From NCBI GenBank assembly GCA_002811645.1, contig PDIP01000007.1:80933-144932 (forward strand): a DNA stretch of 64,000 nucleotides, in the 5' to 3' direction. Source of the DNA: Corallochytrium limacisporum (Eukaryota; Opisthokonta). Position numbers and translations under genes: made by a program. Positions 46,602-58,311 of this stretch are shown here, piece after piece. The notes beneath the pieces were generated by a model, which had not been told where the DNA came from, ran no database searches, and worked only from the letters and a program-made list of their open reading frames with translations. Position 1 is the first letter of the stretch, and each line of letters opens with the position of its first letter.

Positions 46602-47588
46602 ATGAGGCCATCAGAAGACGAAGGTCCCGTAGTAGAAGACACCGCCGCAGGTAGTGGCGTCGCTGCAGTTGCCCGTAGCACATTTGCATCCCTATTCAAG
46701 GGGTCAGGTAAGACTTTCTGGTCTCTCTTTACTCGCAGCTATGCAAATCCCCTTCGCATCATGAGGCCTGTGAAGTTCGGGACCAGCGATCTCGTGGGAA
46801 GGCACTATAAGCGCAGACACCAAACAGCCCATGCTGCCTTGGGAGCCCAATCGTTCTTCAAAGAGTATGCCACGATGGTGGCACTCAACAGCATGGCAGG
46901 ATTGGCACTATTTCAAACGTACACTCAATTGTTCACGACCCTGAAACCCCATCTCGTTGACCGACGTATGCCCCAGGCAGCGCCTGTGGCTGCCTGGATA
47001 AGTGGCTGCACAGCAGGCATGATACAAGCACCAATCAGCATCATAGGCGAGAACTTTCGGCTTTACTGTTTGGCGCATCCATTGTCTGATGAGAGCCTGG
47101 CAAGCTACCTGAAGGCCAGTCTGAATCGGACTACTGCACATAGACCTTTCAGAGGTCTCGAACACGTCGTGTTCCGTGACGCTTTTGGTTTTGGTGCCTT
47201 TTTCTCAGGCTATCGCTTTGCCCGTGCAGAATTCACTCGCTTGGACGAAGAGCAGATGTGGGGAGTCCCGCGGACTATGATCGTGGCGACTGCAGGTGGA
47301 TGGGCGGGGATATGCTACGCCCTCTGGTCACACACTCTGTTCAGAGCTGAAACCCTGATGTTTCCTGATCAGTACACATCTATTCATCGCCATCGCTCAC
47401 ATCATGAAGTTCTTGTCCCTGGGCATGTGATTAAGACTATAGGCCGTACAGTTGCGTACCTTTGCAAGGGCCTGCCGCTAGCACTGGTACGTGCTGCCAC
47501 ACCTGCTGCGGTCGGGTTCACTGTGTACGAGTTCTTCCTTCCAGATCTCCTGAACGAAGACGAGGCAGAGGAGAAGCCGAGAAAATGA
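46602..47588 (+). CDS. Degenerate mitochondrial carrier (SLC25)-family protein
   Basis: 328 aa from ATG 46602 (MRPSEDEGPVVED). Six hydrophobic segments and three-fold layout (for example APVAAWISGCTAGMIQAPIS; RTMIVATAGGWAGICYALW; LALVRAATPAAVGFTVYEFF) fit the mitochondrial carrier fold. The diagnostic P-x-[DE]-x-x-[KR] motifs are not intact: at the clearest position it reads PISIIGENFRL. It is therefore either a divergent carrier or a non-transporting member (compare Ugo1, SLC25A46 and MTCH types). The substrate cannot be named. A short upstream ATG in another frame might reduce translation. Intronless. Confidence 0.7.
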   Translation: MRPSEDEGPVVEDTAAGSGVAAVARSTFASLFKGSGKTFWSLFTRSYANPLRIMRPVKFGTSDLVGRHYKRRHQTAHAALGAQSFFKEYATMVALNSMAGLALFQTYTQLFTTLKPHLVDRRMPQAAPVAAWISGCTAGMIQAPISIIGENFRLYCLAHPLSDESLASYLKASLNRTTAHRPFRGLEHVVFRDAFGFGAFFSGYRFARAEFTRLDEEQMWGVPRTMIVATAGGWAGICYALWSHTLFRAETLMFPDQYTSIHRHRSHHEVLVPGHVIKTIGRTVAYLCKGLPLALVRAATPAAVGFTVYEFFLPDLLNEDEAEEKPRK

Positions 47589-47966
47589 TTTACACAAAAT
47601 TGTCAAGTGTCATCGTAAAGAAGCCTAAAGAAAGTACAAGATGCACACATCGGTCGCAAGTTCAGCGTGCCGGTCCCTATGCCACTTTGCTTCTCGAGTA
47701 TGAATGCAAAAATGTCCATTATATATTATATTATAGCTCACAGGATTGTCAGAGATCTGGAAAGCCAATTGAATTCTGTCTATGACATCTACATGACTCC
47801 CTGATACATGACGGGGTCGTAACTCACGACATGCTCAGTCACGACCTGGATGGAGCCCTATTGTCAACGGAGTCATCTCTGAATTGTACACAGCGCCCGC
47901 TAACACCTTCAAGCCCAAGCAATTGCACAAAGCACCCAGGAGCCTGCCACATGTGTCAAAATGCAT
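47589..47966. other. Convergent intergenic region carrier / YPT1
   Basis: About 380 bases holding two 3' UTRs. An AT-rich stretch (about 47718-47736) may contain polyadenylation signals. No gene seen. Confidence 0.5.
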
Positions 47967-48581
47967 TTAACAGCAGCCACCGCCGCCTCCCTGCTTGTTG
48001 AGCTGAGTGGTGTTTCCGACGTTGATCTTCTGGGTGTCCCGCTGTTGAGGAGCCGCCGTTCCCATGCGCTCCTTAATTTCGCCAGCCATGGTCAGGAAAG
48101 CCTGCTCAACGTTGGTGGCATTCTTAGCAGAGGTCTCCAAGAAAGGAATCTTCAGCTTGTCGGCAAACTCCTTTGCGGTTGTGTAGTCGACGACTTTCTT
48201 GTCGAGCAGGTCACACTTGTTGCCGACGAGCAGTTTGTTGACATTCTCAGTGGCATAGCGGTCGATTTCGGACAGCCAAGTCTGGACGTTGCTGAAGGAC
48301 TCCTGGTCAGTGACGTCGTAGACAACGATGATACCGTGCGCTCCCCGGTAGTAAGAAGAGGTGATAGTGCGGAAACGCTCCTGTCCGGCAGTATCCCAGA
48401 TCTGCAGCTTAATCACCTTCTTGTCCAGCTCAATTGTGCGGATCTTGAAGTCAACACCGATAGTGGAGATGTAAGATTCCTGGTAGGTATCATCAGCGAA
48501 ACGGAGCAGCAAGCAGGACTTGCCGACACCAGAGTCACCGATGAGCAGGAGCTTGAAGAGATAGTCGTATTCAGGGTTCAT
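47967..48581 (-). CDS. YPT1: Rab1/Ypt1 GTPase
   Basis: 204 aa with all G motifs: GDSGVGKS (P-loop), an effector loop [32 protein letters not shown] and ETSAKN. The N-terminus [18 protein letters not shown] and the C-terminal GGGGGCC (double geranylgeranylation) identify Rab1/Ypt1. It controls ER-to-Golgi transport and early autophagy. It is intronless here, whereas its orthologues in many fungi carry several introns. Heavy codon bias (AAG, CTC, GTC) suggests high expression. The other ER-Golgi gene, YIF1, lies 2.6 kb away, divergent. Confidence 0.97.
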   Translation of the reverse strand: MNPEYDYLFKLLLIGDSGVGKSCLLLRFADDTYQESYISTIGVDFKIRTIELDKKVIKLQIWDTAGQERFRTITSSYYRGAHGIIVVYDVTDQESFSNVQTWLSEIDRYATENVNKLLVGNKCDLLDKKVVDYTTAKEFADKLKIPFLETSAKNATNVEQAFLTMAGEIKERMGTAAPQQRDTQKINVGNTTQLNKQGGGGGCC

Positions 48582-51154
48582 GGTTGCCCGATGTGTATTA
48601 ATTCACAAGGAATAAATTGAGCTGGCCCTTACATACAATGCAGCTTTATAGACTTTCGTGTGTGCCTAAAATACCATTAAGTATTGATCCCTTTTCGCGA
48701 TACTTTTTTGGGCTCACAACAGCAGCCACCTGCTCCAGCGAAACGGTTGGACATTGAACCTCCAAGTCGCCTGGTTGGTTCGTTCAGAAGGCTCCCCCTG
48801 GAGCGTGTCCGTGGTATCTTGTTGTTGGCTGCAGTTTCCGACACCTGAGACATGAAAATTGGGGGAGGAGGAGGATGGAGGGGGGAATAAAAAACGATGC
48901 GAACCGACCGGAAACGTTGATTGATACCGTACGGCCCATAAATGGCCCCGGAGTTGCGTGCTTTTGGACCGACAGGTTCAGTTTTCCCCTTGTGAGTATC
49001 ATTTTTTTTTGTTTTTGTTTTGCCTTACGTGCGGAAAAAGTGGTTAAGAAAGTAAAAAGGGAAATGGGAATGGGAGCGCAGATCATGTGCAAAGAACAAA
49101 CACCTCACTCAACCGAAAAGGTATGTCCCTGTCCAACCTCCCTATCACACCGGGCGGGCGGGACGACCGATGCGAAAAATTAACCCCCATTCGAAGACCC
49201 TGAACGAAAAAAAATCACCCCTCCCCCCCTTCCCTCCCCTGCCGGTCGGTCGTTGTCGAGTTCGCAATTTCCTTCTCTCTTCGTTGCGGTGGTGTTTGAA
49301 CGTAGTCAACTCAGCCTACTCGGGCCGGTAGACTTGCTGCTGCTGACACTGCACCGGGACCGTGTATCTATTTTGAGCCCGGGTCCGGCGGTCTCCCACA
49401 TCTCACACAAAGGGATAACACCACGCAGAAGACGGTGTTTTGGCTCGGTGACACAAGGGGGGGCCGAGGTGGCGTGTTTCCCATTAGTACATTCTGTACC
49501 GGACAAAGGCGATTCCGGCTGCAAACAGTGCGAGTGATACAGCTGCTGCTGTTGGACCGCGACATCAGCTGAGCAGGCAGGCACTCGTGCGGCGCACCGT
49601 CAAGTGTCGGTGAACACTCCGTGTGACTGTAGTCTGCTGGGCCAGAAATGGTTGGTATTGTGTGAATAATTCTCCTGCCCCCGGGGATGACTTACCCGTT
49701 CGAACGCGACGGCAAGGTGCCGTTGGATACCCAGGGAAATCAACCAACCATCCGCACCAGGCCAGAAAATCCACCTCGACCGTAACCCCCGCCAATTCAC
49801 CGTGGAACGAAAAGAGCCGCAGTGTTGGGAAGGGGGGGGGCGGGCACGTACCCAAAGAAAAGTGTCAGCCTCTGCTCTGCTGACCAAAGAACGAAAGATT
49901 GGGGTGGAGGGCGGGCCTGTCTGAGCAACCAAAATCCCCAATGAAGGACCTGCACCAAGCGATGAGGTGCTTCTCTCCCCATCGACTGAAACCAATGCAC
50001 AGAGGGACGGAGGGACGGAGGGACGGACGCCCTTGGGTAGAAGGAGGGGGGGGGGGTTTGGTTGGAAGGAAATCTGCGGTGAGCAAGAATTAAGCGATAA
50101 AAGGGACAGTGGGAAATCTATGTCACATCGAACCGAAGGGTTCGGATGATTTGCCAGGGAGAAGGTCAAACCTCGTGATTTTCATGGAAAATTGGTGGAT
50201 GAAGAAAATTCTTTGCGTGGCCCATTTGCCTGTCTGCACTCCGCACAGGATTATTACTGAATACCGGCTCTCCAACTGCAGGGGGCAGAGCAGTAGTCCG
50301 TCTTGGCGCTCTGGCTTCGGCTCCCTTGGCACATTCAGCTGCGACCCAGCCCGGTCGGGTGCTGTGAGCACGGGAAGGTGAGAGAGAGTGGCGGAGAACA
50401 AAAAACCCAAGGGAGGGGGGGCTGGCACCTCCTCTCCCCCTCCCCCCCCTCCCGTGTCACATACTTCGTATAGGTATATTGAATGACTGGGATGAAGTTG
50501 TTCTCGCTTCGTCATTGTCGGCAGGTGTCCAATAAGCGGTCCACCAGCACCCACCACGAGCGCTCGTACTGATCAAAGACCCGTCATTCCCGTCCCATAT
50601 ATTGGCATACTAGGAAAGCAGGCGCTCCCGGCCTCCAAGGTTGGCAAATTCGGCCAACTCATCCGTAGCAGACAGCCGCAGGGGAAGCCAAGAGAGAGAG
50701 ACTCCTCGGCCGCAGGGACGCTTGCTCGGACGGACTGCTGCGACACGTCAGTAACTGGACCCCTTTCTCTTAACAGTATTGATTCCCAAGAAGCGAAACT
50801 CTGGCCAACCCAGATGGGAGCGGAACAGATGTAGGGGATGGTCTCCCATAGTGAATATATTGAATTCCTCTCCAATTCCCTTCCGATTGGAGGAAGCTTT
50901 GCTGTAGTAGTGTTTTGGGATTTTCAAGGGGAACTCGTGCTGCCCTGTTATGTACTCCCTTCGGTTTGCGCGCCACGCATAGTATGTGGGTATGCGGGCG
51001 CGCTAAATACGATGGTGTTATACGGTCCAAGAACAGGGGAATGTGTGTTACGGATCTATGCCCAGCTACTTGAAGATGAACTGAGTGTCAACCTAAATTG
51101 CAAAGGAGTTTTATCGTGAGGTGTGGTTTTCATGAAAGTTTAAGGATACGCACT
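48582..51154. other. Gene-poor 2.6-kb divergent region YPT1 / YIF1
   Basis: Low-complexity: a T-rich tract near 49001-49020, A8 near 49207, poly-G and poly-C runs (about 49830-49840, 50046-50056, 50428-50450) and a GGGACGGA microsatellite (about 50002-50030). Frames of up to ~190 codons (49600-50169, minus) are compositionally odd and match nothing known. Confidence 0.5.
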
Positions 51155-52105
51155 ATGGCATTCAACCAGGGGCCGTACCCACCTAGTGGCCCTGGGTCAC
51201 AACAGATGCCCAGCCAGGGCTTTTCACAGGGCGAAAGTGGTGGTTTCCAGCAAGGATATGGATACAACAACGGACAAATGGGATCTCAACCCGGTTTCGG
51301 ATCCCAGCAGGGAGGACCTCAAGCAGATTATTCTTCCGGGCCATTCCCGCAGTCGGGAATGGATTTTGGAATGAATCCAGCAGCACAATTTGCTATGAAT
51401 CAAATTGGAGCCATGGGCGGAAAAACTATGCAAGAGTATGGACAGTATGTGAGCACTGGAGCCAACACAATGAAGTACTACTTCCAGGTAGACAATGCAT
51501 ATGTGTTGTCAAAACTGCGTTTGATTTTTCTACCCGTCAGGCACCCCCAGGGCTCATGGGCCAGGCAACAGCAGCAGCATCAACAACAGGGTGGCCCCCC
51601 AGTGCAGTTCAAATACCCTCGTGATGATGTCAATGCCCCGGATTTGTATATTCCTCTCATGGCGGCGATCACTCTGATTCTTACAATTGGCTTTACTTTG
51701 GGTATGCAAGACAATTTCACGCCGGAGATTGTTGGCAGTATCGGAAGCACAATTATTGCATGGCTCATTGTGGAGATCATCGTCTACTACCTCTGCTTTC
51801 ACATCTTGAATCTTACGGGATCGGCCCAGCTTTTGGACATCGTCGCGTATGCAGGATACAAATATGTGGGAATGAATTGCATTGTCATCAGTAAGTTGGG
51901 TGGTGAGTATGTTCACTACGCAGTGGCTGGTTACATTGCATTGGTAACAGCATGGTTTACGATTCAAAATATGCGTTTGACGATCCTAGCGGATCCTTCG
52001 GGGCAGGCGGGAAACATGTACGGACGCAACAGTACACGGAACTACTTCCTGATCGTGATTGGCATTGTCCAAGCGCTCCTGTCGTACTACTTGACCCTCT
52101 TCTAG
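51155..52105 (+). CDS. YIF1: Yif1, ER-Golgi Yip1-interacting factor
   Basis: 316 aa from ATG 51155 (MAFNQGPYPPSG); the frame is open upstream but with no better start. The N-terminal ~95 residues are Gly/Gln/Pro-rich. The Yif1 core starts at FAMNQIGAMGGKTMQEYGQYV and includes YYFQVDNAYVLSKLRLIFLPVRH. Five hydrophobic segments follow. Yif1 forms a complex with Yip1 and Yos1 that binds Rab GTPases (including Ypt1) and acts in COPII vesicle budding and fusion. An internal QQQQHQQQ stretch is present. Intronless. Confidence 0.93.
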   Translation: MAFNQGPYPPSGPGSQQMPSQGFSQGESGGFQQGYGYNNGQMGSQPGFGSQQGGPQADYSSGPFPQSGMDFGMNPAAQFAMNQIGAMGGKTMQEYGQYVSTGANTMKYYFQVDNAYVLSKLRLIFLPVRHPQGSWARQQQQHQQQGGPPVQFKYPRDDVNAPDLYIPLMAAITLILTIGFTLGMQDNFTPEIVGSIGSTIIAWLIVEIIVYYLCFHILNLTGSAQLLDIVAYAGYKYVGMNCIVISKLGGEYVHYAVAGYIALVTAWFTIQNMRLTILADPSGQAGNMYGRNSTRNYFLIVIGIVQALLSYYLTLF

Positions 52106-52429
52106 CCAACGTATTAGCATTTTTCTACATTATAAATCATAGTCGTTCATCATGGATTTCCTCTGTCGTCAAATAGTAGTGCGTGGGTGGCAAGGGCTCC
52201 GGCAGCACAGCCAGTCTCGGGAGCGCAAATTCTTTGCACATCCCCAGGGTGGGGAAAGGTGGGTGGGTCTCAGAGGTGTCACGGAGTCTCATCGATCTTT
52301 CCGTGAGACCATCATGTAGATGCTGGGCCTATCAGTCTAGGTATTCAGCATGTCCAGCCTTTAATCCATCCGTGGAGATGTCGATGACCACGGTTGAAAG
52401 GATCACAGTGTCTGCGCAACCTAAGGATC
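52106..52429. other. Intergenic, YIF1 / MSH4
   Basis: About 320 bases, presumably the YIF1 3' end and the MSH4 promoter. The MSH4 frame is open to about 52394, without an ATG before 52430. Confidence 0.45.
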
Positions 52430-55030
52430 ATGCTTGGAGAGAAAGCCACTACGATCTCTCTGGGCTTCAGTGCCACTGAGACTCCGATGACAATTAGTGG
52501 GACCATGTCCGCCCAATTCAAAAGATTGAACACAGTGGAGTCAACGAAAGTTTCCAAGCGGAGGCAATGCACTGTCTCGAACATCACAGCCAAGAGGGGC
52601 CAGTCTTCGGCAGCGACTAGACCGGCTCAGGATCGGAGCGTTCCACTCAGCACTGTTATGGCACAGAAATCGACAAACGTGAGGCGAAAGGGCACCATGA
52701 CAGGACGACAGAGGCGCCCACAAGTCTGCACTATTGTCGAATCTAGAGGGGTTGGTTGTGAGATTGGTTGTGCTTTCTATGATCCCACAACACCGTACAT
52801 CGAGGTCTGCCAATTTACCGATTGGAAGACGTATCCACATCTCTTTGCAAAAATCCACACCTGGAGGCCAGGTACCATCATCTTCCCAGACTCCGCCATT
52901 GAGAAAGGTGATATGCTTCGACTTGTAGAGACATTGGTGAAGGAATTTGGTGACGATGCGGACATTCGCTTGCTCCCACGTCGATTCTTCAAGGATCAGC
53001 GTGGGGCGAAGGTGATTCAGCACACTTGCATCCAGGAGGATGTCTCAACACTAAAGCTTGAGCTGGAATCGAAGTTTTACGCTCTGGCCTCAGTGGCGAG
53101 CTTGTTCCATCATTTAGAAGTTGAACGACAGCTTCGACCGATCAAAGGCAGTGTTAAGTTCATCTTCAATAGTGGCACGGGTGTGATGGTCTTGGACTAC
53201 TTAACCATGAGAAACCTTGAGGTGCTGAAGAACAGCAGTGATAACACAACTCCGGGATCACTGTTTTCCATTGTCAACTACACGGCCACAAAGATGGGTG
53301 CCCGGGCACTCAGGTCCCGCCTTGCTCAACCACCTGCCAATCTAGACACCATTGAAGGGCATGTGAATGATGTGGTCTGGATGATGTACTTTCCGAAGGA
53401 CTTGAACTCGGAAATGAAGAATGTTCTGCACGAGTTTCCGGACATTGATGGGATCTTATCTCGAATTGCAATGCAGCCAGGGGCGAAGAATTCCAGGCTA
53501 TGTGGTGCAAAAGTTGTGGACATTTTGAAAATTCTCTCCTTTTTAACAACGGGGTCAAGGTTGCTGGATGTTCTGCAGAATAACTCTGAAGACTCTGGGC
53601 TGATCCAGCGTCTTTCCACTTTGGTATCTGATAAGGACTATACCAAGCTGATCCAATCGGTGGGATCGAAGTTTGATGAGCCGTCTGAACAGTTCAAGTT
53701 GCTCTTGGACCTTGGAGACCCAATCTTGGAAGCTTGTATCCGATTCAAGAGTAAGGAACGATCCCTCGCGAACGTCACCAAGTTGGCCCTTTTGGAAACC
53801 CTTGGAGATCTAGACAGCCTCACGGCTGCTCAGAATCACAGAACTGGCATGGACCTTGTGCTGGCATATACCATTACGACTGGCTTTCATTGGAAGCTGC
53901 CAGACGGAGTTAGGGCAGACGATCTTCCAGACCATTTCGCCCAGGTCCGTGGAACCTCTGGCCATAGATGTGTGACAACACTTGCTTGCTTTCAATTGAA
54001 CAACAAGTTCCGCACCCTGCTTGATGATCTCATCAACTGTGTGTACAACAGTTGCACAGACCTGATAATCGAGGATATCGTTCCCTATCTGTCCCTGCTG
54101 CACACGCTGACGGAAACAGTTGCTGAGATTGATCTGGCTCGGTCATTGGCTATCTACTCGCAGCGTGACAAGAAGGCACCACCCCAGATTGGCACGATGA
54201 CGTGCCTCGTGAACGCGAGTCACCCCTTGATCGACTATGGCAATGCACAACCCTTCACTGTTACTGCCTCACCAATGAAACCGTGCAAGGTCATTCTAGG
54301 CCAAAATATGAGTGGCAAGAGTACAACGCTGAAGATGCTAGGGACTCTCCAGATTTTGGCACAATGTGGGTCATTCGTTCCTGCACAGCAAGCCTTCTTC
54401 CGTCCAGCGGATCGCATCTTTAGCCGTATGGGTTCGGACGATGATCTCGAATCAAGTTGCTCCAGCTTCGCCCGTGAAATGCGAGAAACTTCCTACGCCC
54501 TCCGGAACGTGACGGACTCGTCGTTGGTGCTCCTGGACGAACTTGGTCGCGGCACTGCAGACACAGAAGGACGGGCTTTGGCATGGGCCATTCTTGAGGA
54601 ATTTATCAACCGCAGCAATGCCTTCGTTTTTCTATCAACCCACTACCAAGCCTTAGCCCATATATCCTATGCTAGACCTGAAGTTGACTGCCTCTTCATC
54701 ACATATCACCGCAAGAAAGCCAAGGGTGAGAAAGATGCGCGAACTATATCCCTGACTCCTGAGGCAACTCAAACTGACCATGCTATCGAACTGGCACGCG
54801 AAGTTTTACCTACCGAGATCTGTGATGATGCAGAAGAAGTGCTCAAGGACATCCGTCAGGGTAGGGTCCATCGGGGTGGAATGGATATCACTGCAAAACC
54901 GTCAATTATGCAACTCTACGACCGGCTGGCTGATTGGTACATTCAGGTTAACCTTGAGACGGATGACCCAGCAAAGCTGAACGCTGAACTGCGCAAGATC
55001 AAACAAGAGTACGATCGGATTGTTTTGTGA
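52430..55030 (+). CDS. MSH4: MSH4, meiotic MutS homologue
   Basis: 866 aa from the first in-frame ATG (MLGEKATTISLGFS). It lacks the N-terminal mismatch-binding domain of MSH2/6, as MSH4 does. The sequence begins its homology at VCTIVESRGVGCEIGCAFYD and has the clamp/lever core, Walker A GQNMSGKST (residues 624-632), Walker B LVLLDELGRGTADTEG and FLSTHYQAL. MSH4-MSH5 stabilises Holliday junctions and promotes class I crossovers (ZMM pathway) in meiosis. Odd point: the second residue of Walker A is Gln, where MutS proteins nearly always have Pro (GPNMSGKST). Stop TGA; 54 bases to the convergent IF-2 stop. The first ~90 residues are low-complexity, so the start is less certain. Confidence 0.93.
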   Translation: MLGEKATTISLGFSATETPMTISGTMSAQFKRLNTVESTKVSKRRQCTVSNITAKRGQSSAATRPAQDRSVPLSTVMAQKSTNVRRKGTMTGRQRRPQVCTIVESRGVGCEIGCAFYDPTTPYIEVCQFTDWKTYPHLFAKIHTWRPGTIIFPDSAIEKGDMLRLVETLVKEFGDDADIRLLPRRFFKDQRGAKVIQHTCIQEDVSTLKLELESKFYALASVASLFHHLEVERQLRPIKGSVKFIFNSGTGVMVLDYLTMRNLEVLKNSSDNTTPGSLFSIVNYTATKMGARALRSRLAQPPANLDTIEGHVNDVVWMMYFPKDLNSEMKNVLHEFPDIDGILSRIAMQPGAKNSRLCGAKVVDILKILSFLTTGSRLLDVLQNNSEDSGLIQRLSTLVSDKDYTKLIQSVGSKFDEPSEQFKLLLDLGDPILEACIRFKSKERSLANVTKLALLETLGDLDSLTAAQNHRTGMDLVLAYTITTGFHWKLPDGVRADDLPDHFAQVRGTSGHRCVTTLACFQLNNKFRTLLDDLINCVYNSCTDLIIEDIVPYLSLLHTLTETVAEIDLARSLAIYSQRDKKAPPQIGTMTCLVNASHPLIDYGNAQPFTVTASPMKPCKVILGQNMSGKSTTLKMLGTLQILAQCGSFVPAQQAFFRPADRIFSRMGSDDDLESSCSSFAREMRETSYALRNVTDSSLVLLDELGRGTADTEGRALAWAILEEFINRSNAFVFLSTHYQALAHISYARPEVDCLFITYHRKKAKGEKDARTISLTPEATQTDHAIELAREVLPTEICDDAEEVLKDIRQGRVHRGGMDITAKPSIMQLYDRLADWYIQVNLETDDPAKLNAELRKIKQEYDRIVL

Positions 55031-55084
55031 CTTCTATATATACATACAAGGATACCTATAAATTTGACTACTATTCTTCATCCT

Positions 55085-57562
55085 TCAATTGGTCTTAGCC
55101 TGATAGTCGTAGTCGTCCCCAATCTCCGGCTTGAACGGCTCTTTGGCGCGGCAATGCAATGTATGGCCCGGGACAACATCATCAAAACCCTCCAAGACCA
55201 AACCGCATTCTTCACCCTGCTCCACACGTTCTACCGGTTTGTTGAACTGTTTCATGGTCGTGAGAGGTACGTCCTCCTTTACAATGCGATCACCGTTGCC
55301 GGTACGAATGGTATAGGCACCATTGGCGGCAATGTAGCCCGAAGTGACCACGCAACCCGCAATATTTCGTTCTTTCCGGCCGATGCGAACCTTAAAGAGT
55401 TGTTTTACTTCCGCTGTGCCCGAGTTAACTTCACGGTACGACCATGGCATCAGCTCTGTGATGCACTTCTTCAGATACTCCAGGTGACGGTAAATAATCG
55501 GAGAAAGGTACACATCAGTCTCTTTGTTGTCGATGGCCTGCATTGCCGTGGACTTGGTGTCCTTAGAAGCGTAATCCACGTTAAACCCAAGGATTAATGA
55601 GTCTTCTGTGGACTTGGCCTCATCCAAATCAGCCTCCGTGATAGGACCAGACAGTTTGTCCATAATGTTCAATGTCACGGAATCGTCCGGAATGCGCAAA
55701 TTCGAGACCGCCTTATGCAGAGCCTCTACAGACCCAACCACGTCGCCGCGCAAAATGAGATTCAGCTGCTTCGTGTTTGCAAAGAGTTCATGATCCCTGA
55801 GCAAGGCTGTTGTGGCCTTACCTCTATGCCTACCACCCCGCCTTTTGCGCGTCTCAGCGCTGTCCAGTTCCTCCAGCGATTTGCTATACCTGTCTCGATA
55901 GTCCTCGTCGTCAGCCAGCAACGTCTTATCGAAGTACTCCTGTTCAATCTTGGTTCGCCGTCTATAGTCAGTGACGGCGATAGCTTTCCGTTCGCCTTCA
56001 GCAGCCACCAGGAACACCTCTCCAGCTGGAGGCGTGCTGGAAAACCCGAGCACCTCAACCGCATCTCCAGGCTTAGCCTTCTTGACTGGCTTGCCTTTGT
56101 CATTGTGCATACCCCGCACACGACAATATTCCGTCCCACAGACCATGTAGTCACCCATTTTGAGAATTCCCCGTCGGACCACAACACTAGCGCTATTGCC
56201 CACCTTCTTGCTTGTGGCACTCTCAATGACATAACCCTCTGCGGGGCCTTCAACGTCGGCACGTAGATCCAAGACGTCGGCCTGTGCCACCAGGGCCTCG
56301 ACCAAAAGATCTAGGTTCTTGCGCCTTAGGGCGGAGATTTCGACAGCCTGCACTTCACCTCCCAGGTCCTCTACTACCACTCCTTCGGATTGCAACATGC
56401 GTTTCACCCGGTCGACGTCGACGCCGGTCTTGTCGCACTTGTTGATTGCAACCACCACGGGCACTTCGTACTGCTTTGAGAATTGAATCACTTCCTTGGT
56501 CTGTGGCATAACTCCATCATCCGCTGCCACTACTAGTACGATCAAATCCGTGACCAGAGAACCTACTCTTCTCATTTCACTGAAGGCCGCGTGGCCTGGT
56601 GTGTCCAGGAAGGTCACTGACGTGCGATCATTTTCTGTGCGTTTGTGCTTACCATCCACAAAGCTCGGTAATTGGACACTAAAAGCACCAATGTGCTGAG
56701 TGATTCCACCAGCCTCACCTGCCGCAACTGATGTATCCCGCAGCGCATCCAACAGTGATGTCTTGCCGTGGTCGACGTGTCCCATGACTGTGACCACGGG
56801 GCGCCGAGCTGGCCATTTGCTGGTGTCGTTCGGGATTGCCCTCGGTGCTAGATCCTCTGGGGGCGTTCCAAGAAGGGGCTCGATTTCCATCTCAAGAAGA
56901 ACCTCTTCAATGCTTGCCAGTGGTAGAGGATGGCTTCTTTCAGTGAGGTCGCCCTCAAAACCGACGGCACGGAATTTCTGGCGTAGCTTCGAAGGACGTA
57001 TGTTGAGACGGCTGCACAGAGTTTCAAAAGACATCCGGTCGAATACTTCAACATGCCCAGGAGCTTCCTGATCAACTGATTTCTGCTCCTGGCGTTTCTG
57101 TTTTGACTTTTTGGGCCCATCTCCACCTTTCTTTCCAGTTCCACCCAAGGACAAGAATGGCTTCGACTTCTGTCCGCCAGTTCGCTTACCAGACGGCTCT
57201 TCGACAACGTTGGCTTCTTTAAAAGGTTTTGCATTCTCTTGATTCTTTTTCTTCATAGTGACTTTCTTTTGCTTTTCCTGTCGCAACTTTTTATACAGCT
57301 CAGGATTTTCGGCCTTCAACCTCTTCTTTTTATCCTCTGCTTCTCTACGCATACGTCTTAATTCGCGCGCTTCGAGAGCGGGATCTCGTCGGTACCACCG
57401 CACCGTGAGATTGTGCACTGTACCAGGCCATGATAGGCTTGGTTTCCTCAATCCAGCATTATATTTGACTATCGGTGATGCTCCGGATCCCGCAGCTCGC
57501 ACCATCAGCCTGCCAGTCAGCCGACTGAGAGGACCAAGCACACTGGCAACTGATCCCTGCAT
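55085..57562 (-). CDS. IFM1: Mitochondrial translation initiation factor IF-2
   Basis: 825 aa. The N-terminal ~35 residues are basic and hydroxylated with no acidic residue (a mitochondrial presequence), followed by a charged Lys-rich region (about 60-165). The GTPase domain starts at [19 protein letters not shown] (G1), with [10 protein letters not shown] (G2), [10 protein letters not shown] (G3) and AINKCDKTG (G4). Domains II-IV follow to the C-terminal [18 protein letters not shown]. It brings initiator tRNA to the mitochondrial small ribosomal subunit. The mitochondrial-type spacer and presequence separate it from cytosolic eIF5B. Intronless; convergent with MSH4. Confidence 0.95.
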   Translation of the reverse strand: MQGSVASVLGPLSRLTGRLMVRAAGSGASPIVKYNAGLRKPSLSWPGTVHNLTVRWYRRDPALEARELRRMRREAEDKKKRLKAENPELYKKLRQEKQKKVTMKKKNQENAKPFKEANVVEEPSGKRTGGQKSKPFLSLGGTGKKGGDGPKKSKQKRQEQKSVDQEAPGHVEVFDRMSFETLCSRLNIRPSKLRQKFRAVGFEGDLTERSHPLPLASIEEVLLEMEIEPLLGTPPEDLAPRAIPNDTSKWPARRPVVTVMGHVDHGKTSLLDALRDTSVAAGEAGGITQHIGAFSVQLPSFVDGKHKRTENDRTSVTFLDTPGHAAFSEMRRVGSLVTDLIVLVVAADDGVMPQTKEVIQFSKQYEVPVVVAINKCDKTGVDVDRVKRMLQSEGVVVEDLGGEVQAVEISALRRKNLDLLVEALVAQADVLDLRADVEGPAEGYVIESATSKKVGNSASVVVRRGILKMGDYMVCGTEYCRVRGMHNDKGKPVKKAKPGDAVEVLGFSSTPPAGEVFLVAAEGERKAIAVTDYRRRTKIEQEYFDKTLLADDEDYRDRYSKSLEELDSAETRKRRGGRHRGKATTALLRDHELFANTKQLNLILRGDVVGSVEALHKAVSNLRIPDDSVTLNIMDKLSGPITEADLDEAKSTEDSLILGFNVDYASKDTKSTAMQAIDNKETDVYLSPIIYRHLEYLKKCITELMPWSYREVNSGTAEVKQLFKVRIGRKERNIAGCVVTSGYIAANGAYTIRTGNGDRIVKEDVPLTTMKQFNKPVERVEQGEECGLVLEGFDDVVPGHTLHCRAKEPFKPEIGDDYDYQAKTN

Positions 57563-58311
57563 GTTGTCACCCTGGAATACGCAGCATGTGGGAGCGCCAA
57601 GGACGGAAAATACTCCTTGTTTCCGCTCTTGTGACCCATCTGATGCCCATGCAAGGCCTTGTAATTACTTAAATACACCTGGTGTGCACCAAGGTGGCAT
57701 AACTCGCGACCCGCAGGTTCGTTTGGAGCTGGACACCACCCTCCCTCTTGGGATTGGCCCCGCAGCTACGCAGGGCACCGTGGGGTCCCCTAGAATCCAT
57801 GTGACCCGCCCCTCCCCTGGCTGAATGCCGGGGGCCTGATTTCTTCCGTGTCCAGTTGAATGGAACCCCGTGACATAGAAAATGGCCCGTAACTGGGTAT
57901 TGATTGAAATCGTGGCCAATGGGAGGGAAAAGCAGGGGCAAAAAAAGAGACTGTGTTCCGCGGGCAGGGGAAATATCCAAGTGCGGTAGCAGTTGGGTAG
58001 AGGCGCTATACGTATCGGCTGTGGCAACCGAAGCGAGGAGGGATCGGCCTTCTTGGCGTTCACCGTGTTCCGTACCGTAGCCGTGCGAGGACGCCTACGG
58101 CTTATTGTCGTTCCGCATATTTCAGAGCCAAGACTTTCAGTATGGCAGTATTTACCTGTCCCATTCAAATCACAAAACCTTAATCATTACAACTGAAGGA
58201 TTTATGCTGTGATACACTGGATAGGCTGGACAAAAGGCTATGGGATGAGTTTGACCATTCTAGCGTACGAGTAGCAAAGCTCCTGCCCTGGACGGTGCAG
58301 TGTGAGGAAAG
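57563..58311. other. Divergent intergenic region IF-2 / SBF-like gene
   Basis: About 750 bases. Frames up to ~165 codons have no recognisable similarity. No RNA gene seen. Confidence 0.5.
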
